Positions 45,776-55,582 are shown, numbered from the stretch's first letter. The stretch is DNA of 64,000 bases from Laspinema palackyanum D2a (GCA_025370845.1 JAMXFF010000001.1:167020-231019); one strand, 5' to 3'. Notes: a model not told the origin generated them from the sequence alone. A program made the numbers and translations.

Positions 45776-45814
45776 GGGACTGAAGTTGCTGTTTACCGTC
45801 GCAACTTCAGTCCC
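45776..45814. promoter_or_regulatory. Perfect 14-bp hairpin inside the V4R operon
   Basis: GGGACTGAAGTTGC at 45776-45789 pairs perfectly with GCAACTTCAGTCCC at 45801-45814 around an 11-nt loop, in the 133-nt gap between two operon genes. There is no T-tract. It may be an attenuator, a processing site or a diverged REP (it shares the GACTGAAGT core). Confidence 0.65.
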
Positions 45815-45825
45815 GGTGGAAAGTC

Positions 45826-46095
45826 CTAAAAGGCTTCGAGTAAATCAATCAGGGTCACTTCCTCTTGTGATGAGGAGGCGGTCCCGGCAGAGGATGAGGG
45901 TTTGGGAAAGGAACCGACTTCTGGAGTCCCTTCCCAAGGCAGCAGGCGGAAATAATCCCCGACGACCAAGGTCCATCGGGAGGCGGGGTCTGTCGGCTGT
46001 CCGTTAGAACCTTGGGTTAGGGGTTCTCCTTGCCAGTTACATTGACTAAAAAATTCTTGGACGGACAATTGTAATAACGATTTGCCGTTATTCAT
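45826..46095 (-). CDS. Small protein (slr0145-like), unknown
   Basis: An 89-residue protein beginning MNNGKSLLQLSVQEFFSQCNWQGEPL and ending with a Ser/Ala/Glu-rich tail (PSSSAGTASSSQEE) and TLIDLLEAF. Its start overlaps the stop of the upstream V4R gene as ATGA, which indicates translational coupling. I recall the LQLSVQEFF start in homologues of Synechocystis slr0145. No function can be given. Confidence 0.75.
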   Translation of the reverse strand: MNNGKSLLQLSVQEFFSQCNWQGEPLTQGSNGQPTDPASRWTLVVGDYFRLLPWEGTPEVGSFPKPSSSAGTASSSQEEVTLIDLLEAF

Positions 46096-46793
46096 CGCAA
46101 GCGTTCTCCGGCTTCTAACCGTTGTTGAATATCCCGCGCAGTGGCTCCTTCATTTTGCCAGAAGGCAGCGGCATCGATGCGGTCCTGGCTGCCGAGTAAA
46201 AATTTACAGTAGGTTTCACCCATTGAGTAGCACTGAAGTTCAATGCAGCTTAATTGTTTGTTGACCAAGCAGGTGAAGAATCCAGCAAATAGACCGGCAT
46301 AGATGTAGCAGACGGGTTTTCCGACATCGCCGAGGGTGCGGGCGACGGCAGAATCAAAGAGGTTAATAAACATAAATCCATGCTTGCGATCGCTCAGATC
46401 GACTTCCCAGCGTCCCCATCCTTGAGCAGTAAAGGGCCACCACCAGGTTTCCAGCAGGAACATCAGGTTCGCTTGGCGGATATCCCGTTGATATTCTTTC
46501 TCAAACCATTTTTTGAAAAATTCGGCATCTTTGGTCCCCCATTCACAGCCAATGGTGTACATGATCACCGAGGCGGCACTGCCGACTTCTTCTTCTAACC
46601 CTTCGACTAAGCCAATAATAAAGTCTTCGCTGGTAAAGGTATTTCGTCCCTGATTCCAGTCGGTGACAATCCCGCTATCCGGGTGAAATGAAAAGAAATC
46701 CTGAAAATCATAGTGATTGTGCTTATTGGGCGGCTTTTGCTGACGATTCGGTTCTAAGTTAGCAGCCGGTTTTTTGTTGGTAGATACTACCAT
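46092..46793 (-). CDS. V4R-domain protein (slr0144-like)
   Basis: A 233-residue protein with a V4R domain: EDFIIGLVEGLEEEVGSAASVIMYTIGCEWGTKD, then FLLETWWWPFTAQGWGRWEVDL and AGLFAGFFTCLVNKQLSCIELQCYSMGETYCKFLLG. The first about 35 residues are polar and basic (KKPAANLEPNRQQKPP). It is the first gene of the four-gene block and is paralogous to the V4R gene at 44495-45160. The ligand is unknown; tetrapyrroles are suggested for the family. The ATG at 46793 is supported by the operon layout. Confidence 0.85.
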   Translation of the reverse strand: MVVSTNKKPAANLEPNRQQKPPNKHNHYDFQDFFSFHPDSGIVTDWNQGRNTFTSEDFIIGLVEGLEEEVGSAASVIMYTIGCEWGTKDAEFFKKWFEKEYQRDIRQANLMFLLETWWWPFTAQGWGRWEVDLSDRKHGFMFINLFDSAVARTLGDVGKPVCYIYAGLFAGFFTCLVNKQLSCIELQCYSMGETYCKFLLGSQDRIDAAAFWQNEGATARDIQQRLEAGERLR

Positions 46794-47237
46794 CAGACAA
46801 TACTCCTTGTGATGGGATGGGGTCTTTGGTTTGCTGTCCCGGTCAGTTGCGTTAAGCGGCTTCCTGTCTGGGGGTGGGTGGTCGCGGTCCTCTGTACGGA
46901 CGATGCCCTGTTCACCCGTGCCGGTCTATATTCTAATTTTAGGCAACTCAGCGGATATTTGGAACGATGAATTTTGCCGATCGCACTAAAAACCAGGAAA
47001 ATTGAGCAGAAAACTTCTAACATCAAGAATCATGTATTTTTATTTAGAAATTGTTACCGATTAATTTTCATGATAAATTTGCCAAGCTCGGTAAAAATCC
47101 GCGAGGATGCGATTGACATTAAACCCGCTTTGTGTCTCTAAAATAAAGTCAAGACTAAAGCCCTGGCTTGAGGCAGCAGGGGTTCCCCTTAGCCCTAAAC
47201 CGAGGCTGTTAGGGCAGACTGGGGCTGACCCGGGGGA
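46794..47237. other. Intergenic upstream of the V4R operon
   Basis: The leader of the V4R operon and the 3' end of the histidine kinase. An AT-rich block near 47030-47075 could hold the operon promoter, but no paired boxes are clear. No gene is supported. Confidence 0.4.
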
Positions 47238-49313
47238 TTATGCTGCCTGAGAGGTCATCTGAATCGGCTGAATCGGGATTTCGAGGCGAAACTCAGTCCC
47301 TTGTCCGAGTTGGGAAATACAGGTCAAAGAACCCCCATGTTTTTCCACTAGAATTTGATAGCTAATAGATAAGCCCAAACCTGTCCCAGAACCAATGGGT
47401 TTGGTGGTAAAAAACGGGTCGAAAATTCGCGATCGCACCTCCTCTGGAATTCCGGGACCGTTATCGCAAATCCGAATCACAACCCCGCTTCCCTTCGTCA
47501 AGGCTGGGTTTTCCGGACTGTTGGAATAGCGATCGCCTGGACTGGTGCTAGAAGCATCATCCTCCACCCATTCACTGCTGATTTTAATCCAACTGGGATT
47601 GGCACGAATCTGTTCCGGAGTCCGATCGCGATCGCGCATTTCCAAGGCATCGATCGCGTTGCTCAAAATATTCATAAAAACCTGATTCATTTGTGCCGCA
47701 TAACAGTCCACCAACGGCAACTCAGCATACTCTTTAATCAAATGAATTGACCCCCGGTCCCCTTTAGACTTGAGGCGATGCTGCAAAATTAATAAGGTAC
47801 TCTCAATCCCTTCATGAAGGTTCACCCGCTTTTTCTCCGCTTGATCCAGTCGGGAGAAGTTTCGCAAAGATAAAACAATCCCGCGAATCCGTTCCACTCC
47901 CACTTTCATCGAAGACAAAATTTTAGGCAAATCTTCCTTCAAAAAGTCTGATTCAATTTCCTCACTGAATGCTTGAATCGCCTCATGGGGATTCGGATAG
48001 TATTCCTGGTACTGTTCGACCAATTCCAGTAAATCTCGGGCATAATCCGTAATATGAGTGAGATTTCCATAGATAAAATTCACCGGATTATTAATCTCAT
48101 GGGCCACTCCTGCCACCAACTGGCCGAGACTCGCCATTTTTTCACTCTGCACCAGTTGACTTTGAGCCTGTTGCAAGTTCTGCAAAGTGAGAGATAGTTC
48201 CTCCTTTTGATGCTTTAACTGCTCGAAAAGTTCAGATTGATGCACCGCCACCCCAAACTGAGCGCCGATTTGACTGACTAAATCCACCTCATACTCATAC
48301 CAATGACGAGGACCGGAATTTTGATAGGCTGCCAGCAATCCCCACAAGGTTTCTCCAGCGAGGATGGGAACAATGATATAGGCTTTAGCTTGGAGCTTTT
48401 CTAAGAGTTCGATGTGACACTGAGCATGACCTACATTGTAGATATCATTAACGGCGAGGGCTTGATTCTCGCGGTAGCGCCCGCCTTGGGTTTCCTGGAG
48501 GTGAGTATCTGCGATATCCGGCAAGTTTCCCACCAGGGGATTCCAGCCTGGGGAAACGGATTCGGCGACAAAGTTGCCACTCCAATCGGGTTTGAAGCGA
48601 TAAACCCCGACGCGATCGGCGTCTAAGAGTTGCCGGACTTCTTGGGTGGTGGTTTGGAAGAGGGTATGGATATCCAGAGATCGCCGGATTTTTTGGATGG
48701 TAGTCGATAAGGCTCGTTCTCGTCGGGCTGCCATCCCTAATTGTGAGGTTTGGGCTTGGAATTTCCCCTGTTCTTCCAAGCGTTCCAGGGCCAGACACAA
48801 GTGAGAAGCTATCAAGCGAAGAAACTCGATTTCGCTGGGTTCCCACGGGCACTCTGTCTGACATTGCTGCACCCAGAGGAGTCCCCAGAGGGTATCTTGT
48901 TGGTGGAGGGGGATGCACAGGTGAGATTTAACCTGTAAGCGCCTTAAAAAATCGTGATAGCTTGGGGGGAGAGGGGACTGGGAAATATCCGGGATGACAT
49001 GGATACCCCCTATCTGATAGTAGGTATTACAGTCGTCGGCAAAGCTGCGATCGCCTAATTCTGCCCCCAATGCGGCCTCTACGGGCGATCGCACATCTTC
49101 GGCAATAATTTGTCCCCAACTGCCCTTATCTTCGGGCCATAGGCGAAATACGGCAACGCGATCGACATCTAATAACTGCCGCAGATCAGTCACTGTGGCT
49201 TGAAAGAGGCATTCTAGGTCCAGGGATTCTCGAATGCGGGCGATCGCCCGAGACAAGGTTTTGTAAGGTTCCGTTGTACCCTGAGCGATCGCCGTTCTGC
49301 GTTCTGACTTCAT
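47238..49313 (-). CDS. GAF-GAF sensor histidine kinase, second GAF bilin-type
   Basis: A 691-residue soluble kinase. GAF1 (about 20-190) has no chromophore Cys at the usual place (PPSYHDFL). GAF2 (about 210-385) has the cyanobacteriochrome-like block [20 protein letters not shown] with the canonical Cys-His. A coiled linker precedes HisKA ([15 protein letters not shown]) and the ATPase domain ([24 protein letters not shown]). The ATG at 49313 follows GGGGAGG; the ATG at 49379 does not. No response regulator is adjacent. It is paralogous to the next gene upstream, with almost the same kinase core. Confidence 0.88.
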   Translation of the reverse strand: MKSERRTAIAQGTTEPYKTLSRAIARIRESLDLECLFQATVTDLRQLLDVDRVAVFRLWPEDKGSWGQIIAEDVRSPVEAALGAELGDRSFADDCNTYYQIGGIHVIPDISQSPLPPSYHDFLRRLQVKSHLCIPLHQQDTLWGLLWVQQCQTECPWEPSEIEFLRLIASHLCLALERLEEQGKFQAQTSQLGMAARRERALSTTIQKIRRSLDIHTLFQTTTQEVRQLLDADRVGVYRFKPDWSGNFVAESVSPGWNPLVGNLPDIADTHLQETQGGRYRENQALAVNDIYNVGHAQCHIELLEKLQAKAYIIVPILAGETLWGLLAAYQNSGPRHWYEYEVDLVSQIGAQFGVAVHQSELFEQLKHQKEELSLTLQNLQQAQSQLVQSEKMASLGQLVAGVAHEINNPVNFIYGNLTHITDYARDLLELVEQYQEYYPNPHEAIQAFSEEIESDFLKEDLPKILSSMKVGVERIRGIVLSLRNFSRLDQAEKKRVNLHEGIESTLLILQHRLKSKGDRGSIHLIKEYAELPLVDCYAAQMNQVFMNILSNAIDALEMRDRDRTPEQIRANPSWIKISSEWVEDDASSTSPGDRYSNSPENPALTKGSGVVIRICDNGPGIPEEVRSRIFDPFFTTKPIGSGTGLGLSISYQILVEKHGGSLTCISQLGQGTEFRLEIPIQPIQMTSQAA

Positions 49314-49745
49314 CAAAAAACCTCCCCGCTTCGAGATGTTGTCCGTTTCTATCTTTGTGCCCCTCAGTAAACTTTCCATTCCTAATACTCCATCCTATAT
49401 TCTGCCTTCCACCCTGCTGACTGTTCCTTGAGAGATTGACTTGAGGGATTGAATTGAGTAGATGCGCGAACTAATTCTGAGGTCAATTGATATCCCGGAC
49501 CTTCCCTGATTCCTTCTGATTATAAGAGTTATAATTTTTTTTGTCTGTGTAGATCAGCCCATTTTTCCGGGTTAATCGTTACGGGGAGTGGTTCTCCATC
49601 AGACTATCAATTCATCTGATTGTCCCAATAAATTTTTTCTATGCCATGAGAGATCAAGCTTCAACCCTAAGCACAGAGGGAAGGGTCAACTAAAATTGAC
49701 CCTCCCTCCAAAAAACTGAGGAAAAACTGCCCAGGGTTGCGGAAG
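49314..49745. other. Gap between the twin histidine kinases
   Basis: No gene is supported. CCCTCCCT-type runs and an AT-rich stretch (about 49510-49540) are present. A GGGAAGGGTCAA..TTGACCCTCCC hairpin at 49678-49707 lies between the genes and may terminate the upstream kinase transcript. Confidence 0.5.
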
Positions 49746-52586
49746 CTACCGGGAAGAGGGTAGATGGCTGGGGTTTGATCTTTCCACCTCCGGAGTCGCA
49801 GAGGTTATGGACTGAATAATCGGAATTTCAATCTGAAATTCAGTCCCCTGACCCGGTTGGGAGAGACATTTAAAGGTTCCGGCGTGTTTATCCACCACAA
49901 TTTGTTTACTAATGGAAAGACCCATTCCTGTTCCCTTGCCAATCTCTTTGGTGGTAAAAAAGGGTTCAAAAATGCGCGATCGCAGATGTTCGGGAATGCC
50001 CGGACCATTATCAAAAATACAAATCGCCGCATTTTTGGTCTCATTATCCCCCGTCAAGGTGGTGCGAATCGTAATTCGACAAGGGTCCTGTTGACGTTCT
50101 TGAGGCGATCGCTCTTTATCCCAGTCCTCTAAAGCATCAATGGCATTACTCAAGAGATTCATAAACACCTGATTAAGCTGTCCGGCGAAACATTCCACCG
50201 GAGGCAGGTTGCCATAGTCTTTGACAATTTCAATTCCCGGGCGATCGCCTTTGGCTTTAAAGCGGTGGTGTAAAATCATTAGGGTACTATCAATCCCATC
50301 ATGAATATCCACCGCTTTCATATCCGTTTGATCCAACCGGGAGAAATTCCGCAAACTGAGTACAATCGACCGGATGCGGTCCGCCCCCACCTTCATGGAT
50401 GCCAGCATTTTCGGCAAATCTTCAATCAGAAAATCTAAATCTATTTCTTCAATAAACTCCTGAATTTCTGATGGAGGTTCCGGGATATGATATTGGTAGA
50501 GTTTTTGCAACTCTAACAAATCTTCGGCATATTGAGTCGCATGATTCAGATTGCCATAGATAAAGTTAACCGGATTATTAATTTCGTGAGCAATTCCAGC
50601 CACAAGCTGTCCCAGGCTGGACATTTTTTCCCCTTGGATCAGTTGGGTTTGAGCATTTTGCAAATCTTCGATCGCCTGTTCTAACTCCACCGCTTGGGCT
50701 TGGGCTTTTGCCGCCGCCGCTTGGGTTTGTTGATAGAGTTCCGCTTGGCCGATCGCAATTGCTGCCTGATCGGCCAGTTGTTGCAACAGGTCAATTTCTT
50801 GCTCTTGCCACAGGCGAGGTTGTTCGCACTCATGGGCAATTAAAAATCCCCACAAATCTGAACCCATACAAATCGGCACGATTAAATTAGCCTTCACTTG
50901 AATGCTTTCTAAGAATTGCCGATGACAGTCACTTAATTCAGCCGTAGCCACATTATGAATCGCCCGGATCCGTCCTTTTAAATACAAGTTGGAAATATCC
51001 GTGGGAATGCATCCGGGACAGCACACCCCTCGAACTGATTGCCAACTTTCCCGGATATCTTCTACCGTCACCGCTCCGTTACCCGTCTCATCAAACTGAT
51101 AAATCACCACGCGGTCGGTATTCAGCAAATTTCGCACCCGCTGGGCGATGGTTTGGAGAATGGTACTCACATCTAAAGTGCTGCGGATTTGGTCCGTGAT
51201 TTGTTTGAGGATGCGAGTAAATTTTAACGACTGTTGGAGTTCTTCCGTGCGTTCTTGGACCTGTTGCTCTAGGTTGGCATTGAGGGAATTTACTTCTTTG
51301 TAGAGTAAATATTGCTCGATCGCCATTGAAAAATGCTTTCCAAGAGAGCGGGCCATTTCAATTTCTTCCGGATGCCACTCTTGAGCTTGTCCCGTTTTCC
51401 GTTCCCGCCATGCCTCGAAGGATTGCCGAGGCATTAATTGTTTGAGATTACTATTAAAGCGTCCGGCCCATAACGTTTCGGTTTCAATTTCGTGGCGAAA
51501 TATGGTTAAATATCCGAGATTTTGTTGTCGGTAAAACAGGGGCAGTACCAGCAGGCTGCGGATTCGCGTGGGGCGGAAATCCGGAGTAAAACAGTTAATG
51601 TGAATGGGTTTATAAATATCTGGAATTGCCCAGACGGCACTGGCATGAGATGGTTCTAAATCCGGGCTAGAATGGGCGGTTTCCAGCCAGTCTTTCCACT
51701 GGGGATGTTCTTCTAAGATATCGGAGAATTCAGACTTGACGGGAAGCGGTTGTTCCCCGGAGGTAAACAGTTGACTCCCCGAGTTGTCCAGGTTACTCAT
51801 TATGGCATTGTGTTTCGCGCCGATGTAGAGCCTACCGCCACATCCATTGAGGGCGGTGACGGTGGCTTCTAGTGCCGCCTGGACCTCGATGGAGGGTTGA
51901 GCGTGGAGTAAGGCTGCCACCTGATTGATCGTGGCTTCTCGGGCTTGTTTTTGCTGGGTGGCTTGGAGGAGGGTAGCTTGGGCGATCGCGATCGACACCT
52001 GATCCGCCAATAACTGGACCAACTGCAAATCATCTTCAGAAATTGGGCGTGTTTCTACATGATGGGAGACAATCAGACCCCAGAGTTCCTGATGATGGAG
52101 GATGGGGACCACTACGGAGGAGTTGATTCCCATTGCTCGGAGGTAGGTTAAATGACACTCATCTACAGGGCGATAGCGGATGTTGTTTCCGACTTCCCCG
52201 GATTCGTTCGAGGCATATTCCCTGGAACTAACCCCAATTTGCTGCTTGGCAACATCGACGATAGAACAGACCCGATCTTTGGTAAACCGTTCTCGCGCTC
52301 GTTCGGGAATATCATCGGCGGGAAAATTTAATCCTTTGAGGGAGGGGAGGCGATTTTCATTAATGGACTCAGCAATCACTTTCCCGCTACTATCGGGATT
52401 GAATTGATAGACCATGACGCGATCGGTTCCTAAGAGGGTCCTGATTTCAGCAGCCGTAGCGGTGAGAATTTCCTCTAAATCCAGAGATTGGCGGATCCGG
52501 TTGAGCATTCGATGCAACAACACTTCGCGATCGAGTCTTTGTTGGACGGTTTGTGCGGTATTTGTATTATTATTTTTGAGTGTCAT
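49746..52586 (-). CDS. Triple-GAF sensor histidine kinase with phytochrome-like GAF
   Basis: A 946-residue soluble kinase. GAF1 (about 25-200) is phytochrome-like: FPADDIPERARER matches the PASDIP region, and RPVDECHLTYLRAMG matches the phytochrome chromophore-Cys block (Cys144). There is no PAS domain before it and no PHY domain after it. GAF2 (about 215-465) lacks a clear bilin Cys. GAF3 (about 495-655) has TAELSDCHRQFLESIQV, a cyanobacteriochrome-type Cys-His. The HisKA ([15 protein letters not shown]) and ATPase ([17 protein letters not shown]) domains follow. The ATG at 52586 is preferred to a TTG at 52658. Confidence 0.88.
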   Translation of the reverse strand: MTLKNNNTNTAQTVQQRLDREVLLHRMLNRIRQSLDLEEILTATAAEIRTLLGTDRVMVYQFNPDSSGKVIAESINENRLPSLKGLNFPADDIPERARERFTKDRVCSIVDVAKQQIGVSSREYASNESGEVGNNIRYRPVDECHLTYLRAMGINSSVVVPILHHQELWGLIVSHHVETRPISEDDLQLVQLLADQVSIAIAQATLLQATQQKQAREATINQVAALLHAQPSIEVQAALEATVTALNGCGGRLYIGAKHNAIMSNLDNSGSQLFTSGEQPLPVKSEFSDILEEHPQWKDWLETAHSSPDLEPSHASAVWAIPDIYKPIHINCFTPDFRPTRIRSLLVLPLFYRQQNLGYLTIFRHEIETETLWAGRFNSNLKQLMPRQSFEAWRERKTGQAQEWHPEEIEMARSLGKHFSMAIEQYLLYKEVNSLNANLEQQVQERTEELQQSLKFTRILKQITDQIRSTLDVSTILQTIAQRVRNLLNTDRVVIYQFDETGNGAVTVEDIRESWQSVRGVCCPGCIPTDISNLYLKGRIRAIHNVATAELSDCHRQFLESIQVKANLIVPICMGSDLWGFLIAHECEQPRLWQEQEIDLLQQLADQAAIAIGQAELYQQTQAAAAKAQAQAVELEQAIEDLQNAQTQLIQGEKMSSLGQLVAGIAHEINNPVNFIYGNLNHATQYAEDLLELQKLYQYHIPEPPSEIQEFIEEIDLDFLIEDLPKMLASMKVGADRIRSIVLSLRNFSRLDQTDMKAVDIHDGIDSTLMILHHRFKAKGDRPGIEIVKDYGNLPPVECFAGQLNQVFMNLLSNAIDALEDWDKERSPQERQQDPCRITIRTTLTGDNETKNAAICIFDNGPGIPEHLRSRIFEPFFTTKEIGKGTGMGLSISKQIVVDKHAGTFKCLSQPGQGTEFQIEIPIIQSITSATPEVERSNPSHLPSSR

Positions 52587-53300
52587 AAAAAATGTGCTTT
52601 TTTCCAATCCAGATGTTTTTACCTCGGGAAGGTCCAAAACCCTCCGTATTCCCACCAAATTAGATTTTAAGGCTCTCGAAAAAGTACAGGGTTGAGCGGC
52701 ACAAATTCCGGTTCTCTACACCCACTCGAATTATTTCGTCGCCTTATGAGTGCCAGTAGGTCAATACCCCACTCTAACGAGACTCCGGCTTGATGTCTCA
52801 TCTTTAGGTAGCTGAACCGCTCTAGTCGTGACTGACTCAGTGATCGATGAGGAGCGACATCAGCTAAAACTCCCCTGTATGAGTTTCTAGCACACAACTG
52901 AGGGTTTAGTTTCTGTTCTCCCGGTGACAGGTCCGATCGCCAAAACCACCATTTTGATGCCTTTGTCAACATCATATCAATAAAATCTTAATATATTCCA
53001 GGGTTGTAGAGTTGCAATGACTTATCACCCCGTTCCCTCGTTCCCCCTATTGACAAAAATCCAATGTTCAGGTATCTTTAAGGGTCACGGGCATTTAAAA
53101 GATTAACAACGGTCTGGAATCCGACAGGAGAAAACAAGGGGAAAATTCATCTGTAGAGAGTGGATTTCTGTTGTCCCCAAACCGGATTTTTTTTTAGGGG
53201 CGATCGCTCCCCCGCTCTTTTTTATATGTTGTGTATAGCTTCCCCTCGCCCCCTTTGAAAAACCCCGAGGGAATCAACTCACTGTTCCCAAATTGCCCTC
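52587..53300. other. Long intergenic stretch, no gene supported
   Basis: Contains a minus-strand ORF (52667-52975) with a Ser/Arg-rich product that I could not place and do not accept as a gene. No repeat family of the window is obvious. The 53176-53240 part is T/C-rich with one HIP1 site. Confidence 0.4.
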
Positions 53301-53768
53301 TTAACTGGACGCTTTCTCCTGAAGGCGTCCTCGAATTTCTTCCCGGACACTCATCAACATTTGGCCCAGATGATTTTGACCCGTGCGGTCCGCACCACAG
53401 CCCCAGAAATAATCCGTCGGGGAATCCTCAACAATCAGAAGGTCCTCCGTTGCTAGAAGAATCGCCTGGATCTCTAAATGGGTCAAAAACTTGGCTAATA
53501 CCGCTTCTCGCATAATCCCGAGTTTGACCCAATCCCAGTTTGAGCGAATGGTACGAGACGGATCGCGTCCTAATTTGGCCGCCTCATCCGGAGTCGGCGC
53601 ATTCCGGATTTCAGTAATGATCGACTCATCCTCTACCCCAATAAATTTATGAGCTTGATAATAATGCTCGACTGTCGGCCAATGCAGGCCCTTTCTGCGA
53701 ATTCCGTGGGGGGAAAAATTAGAAAAACAGCCGTAGGGTTCGTCAACTTTGTAAAAATAAATTGTCAT
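53301..53768 (-). CDS. NADAR-family protein (YbiA-like N-glycosidase)
   Basis: A 155-residue NADAR-domain protein: YFYKVDEPYGCFSNFSPHGI, HWPTVEHYYQAHKFIG, and the C-terminal YFWGCGADRTGQNHLGQMLMSVREE are diagnostic. Family members are N-glycosidases that act on riboflavin intermediates or ADP-ribosyl and NAD-like metabolites, including reversal of nucleobase ADP-ribosylation. No partner ADP-ribosyltransferase is adjacent. It stands alone between two long gaps. Confidence 0.9.
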   Translation of the reverse strand: MTIYFYKVDEPYGCFSNFSPHGIRRKGLHWPTVEHYYQAHKFIGVEDESIITEIRNAPTPDEAAKLGRDPSRTIRSNWDWVKLGIMREAVLAKFLTHLEIQAILLATEDLLIVEDSPTDYFWGCGADRTGQNHLGQMLMSVREEIRGRLQEKASS

Positions 53769-53944
53769 TTTTATATTTTAGTTTATTTACGCCTAAACAT
53801 CTTCAGGTTTTCCTCAATATCCGCTCATCTCAATCCCTTGAACCTTGCTCCCACTCCTTAATTCTCTTCTCTATCCGGTGACAGCAGCACCCTCGGCCAT
53901 TGGGACGGGATGCTATCAAGACTCGGTATAGTCGGGGGAAGACA

Positions 53945-54007
53945 ACCGGGTTTCTGGACAAAATTTTGGCCGATTCGTCACCCATCTCAGCCAGAAACCC
54001 GGTTTCT
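53945..54007. repeat. AGAAACCCGGTTTCT-family palindrome
   Basis: A half copy (ACCGGGTTTCTGG) at 53945-53957 and a full palindrome AGAAACCCGGTTTCT at 53993-54007, followed by TGTCC as in the copy at 5856-5875. Confidence 0.65.
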
Positions 54008-54061
54008 TGTCCTTGGGATTTAATCCGGTCCCAAAGCTTTAGGGGATGGGTCCAAACCTGA

Positions 54062-55183
54062 CTAGCCCCCGAAACCGGGAATCAGGTTTTTCTTGAGACG
54101 GTCGATCGCCTTGTCGGCAATATCGGCATAACTGGTTTCCCCACACAATACCTCTACCATGCGCTGAGTCGCACTTGGACGCTTAATCCCCACTTTATAA
54201 GCAATTTTGGGAATTCTGTAGAATAAACCGGAGACGCGGGAAGCCCAAACCATTTGCCCTCCCCATTCCTCATTCATCACCTGAGTGTATTTTTCTAAGG
54301 CGTTGCTGGTGCCAGCGAGGGCGGCATCAATGGACTCGGCTGCTTTCACGCCGCTAAACATGGAGGGACGAATTCCCTCTGCGGTTAAGGGGTCAACGAC
54401 GCAGGCAGCTTCCCCGGCGAGGATGGCATTCTGGGTATGGAGTTTTTGCTCTTTTTCCCAGAGGCATAGAAAATCTTGATGCACTTGGGTGGAGAGGGGG
54501 AACCCATTAGCTTGGGCATATTCAGTTAAGATTTGATCCAGCTTTTCTTTAGTGCCCCCTTGTAAGTTGGCGATGCTGAGGCTGTAACCATCGGCTTTGG
54601 GGAAGTTCCAGATGTAGCCTTTTTTGATGCGGCCAAAATCAAACTGAATCAGTGCATTGGGGTTGGGGGAAGTAATTTCGACGGCGGCGGCAGGTTGGCG
54701 ATCGCGCTCTTTAAAGCCCAGCATTTTCGCCATTGGCCCTTTGGCCCCATCGGCGGCGATTAGATATTTGGCTTCTAAGGTTTCGGTGGCGGTGGTGACT
54801 TGCCAGCGATCGCCTTTAAAAGCTATTTGAGTGACTGCACTGTTGTCTCGAACTTCAGCCCCTTGTTGTTTAGCTTGGTCGATGAGAAATTGGTCAAAGA
54901 TATCCCGGCGGACCATCCACATCGGTTCAGGAGTTTCGAGTTGTACCTCTACCGGGTCTTCTCCCTGCCAAGTGTAGCGGAGGCGATCGACCTTCATCGA
55001 AATTGCCGGAGTAAAATCAAAGTCAAACCATTGGGCGATCGCTGGAGAGACACCGCCGCCACAGGGTTTATATCGCGGCAAAGATTCTTTTTCTAGGACT
55101 AAAACCGATCGGCCTCGTTTTGCTAAATGATAGGCGGCACTTCCGCCAGCGGGACCCGCTCCTACAATAATGCAATCGAACAT
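54062..55183 (-). CDS. Geranylgeranyl reductase family flavoprotein
   Basis: A 373-residue FAD-dependent oxidoreductase. The dinucleotide fold CIIVGAGPAGGSAAYHLA starts the protein; RYKPCGGGVSP is the family hallmark near the active site. LIAADGAKGPMAKML and LAGEAACVVDPLTAEGIRP are the second and third FAD motifs. Relatives reduce the double bonds of geranylgeranyl groups on chlorophyll, tocopherol or archaeal lipids. It differs from classic ChlP in the N-terminal wording, so it may act on another prenyl substrate. It stands alone. Confidence 0.87.
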   Translation of the reverse strand: MFDCIIVGAGPAGGSAAYHLAKRGRSVLVLEKESLPRYKPCGGGVSPAIAQWFDFDFTPAISMKVDRLRYTWQGEDPVEVQLETPEPMWMVRRDIFDQFLIDQAKQQGAEVRDNSAVTQIAFKGDRWQVTTATETLEAKYLIAADGAKGPMAKMLGFKERDRQPAAAVEITSPNPNALIQFDFGRIKKGYIWNFPKADGYSLSIANLQGGTKEKLDQILTEYAQANGFPLSTQVHQDFLCLWEKEQKLHTQNAILAGEAACVVDPLTAEGIRPSMFSGVKAAESIDAALAGTSNALEKYTQVMNEEWGGQMVWASRVSGLFYRIPKIAYKVGIKRPSATQRMVEVLCGETSYADIADKAIDRLKKNLIPGFGG

Positions 55184-55582
55184 AATGATTGAATTTTCAC
55201 GTCTGAATTGAATTGATTTTATGGCACGCCCTGGGCGCTTGCGCCTCTGTCATCAGACAGAGGACACTCCGGGCATCCTTGACAAACTGTAACGAATAGA
55301 TGTCAGAAAAACCCAGATAACCTGAAGAATTATCTGGGTTTTTCAGTTGAGTTAGACTTCTTCCAGAATTGTCTTAAGCCCCCCAGTAATTAAACATTTA
55401 TTCCTCTGGCTTCCCCCAGGAACTAAACATTTATTCCTCTGGCTTCCCCCTTCTTAAGGGGGACGGGAGGGGGATCTAAGGGGGATGGGAGGGGGATAAT
55501 CAGGGGGGTTGGGGGGATCAATCCGGAATTTTGCAAGAGGTCTATTACAAACTCGCTAGGTTTGGAAAAACGGTCAAAAAAA
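55184..55582. other. Intergenic containing a MITE-like element
   Basis: The first about 170 nt hold no recognised feature except a short CTCTGTCATCAGACAGAG palindrome at about 55242-55260. The rest is the repeat element at 55353-55546. Confidence 0.6.
55353..55546. repeat. Second MITE-like family (CTCTTGCAAAAT ends), copy 2
   Basis: Starts TTAGACTTCTTCCAGAATT and ends AATTTTGCAAGAGGTCTA, the inverted counterpart of 23350-23483. The interior contains a local duplication of about 30 bp (AACATTTATTCCTCTGGC at two places) and CCCCC/GGGGG hairpins. Confidence 0.7.

Noticed and set aside
52667..52975. Minus-strand ORF of 102 residues upstream of the large kinase
   Set aside because: The product is Arg/Ser-rich without domains, lacks a ribosome site I can see, and I could not tie it to a family. 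It may still be a fragment of something older.
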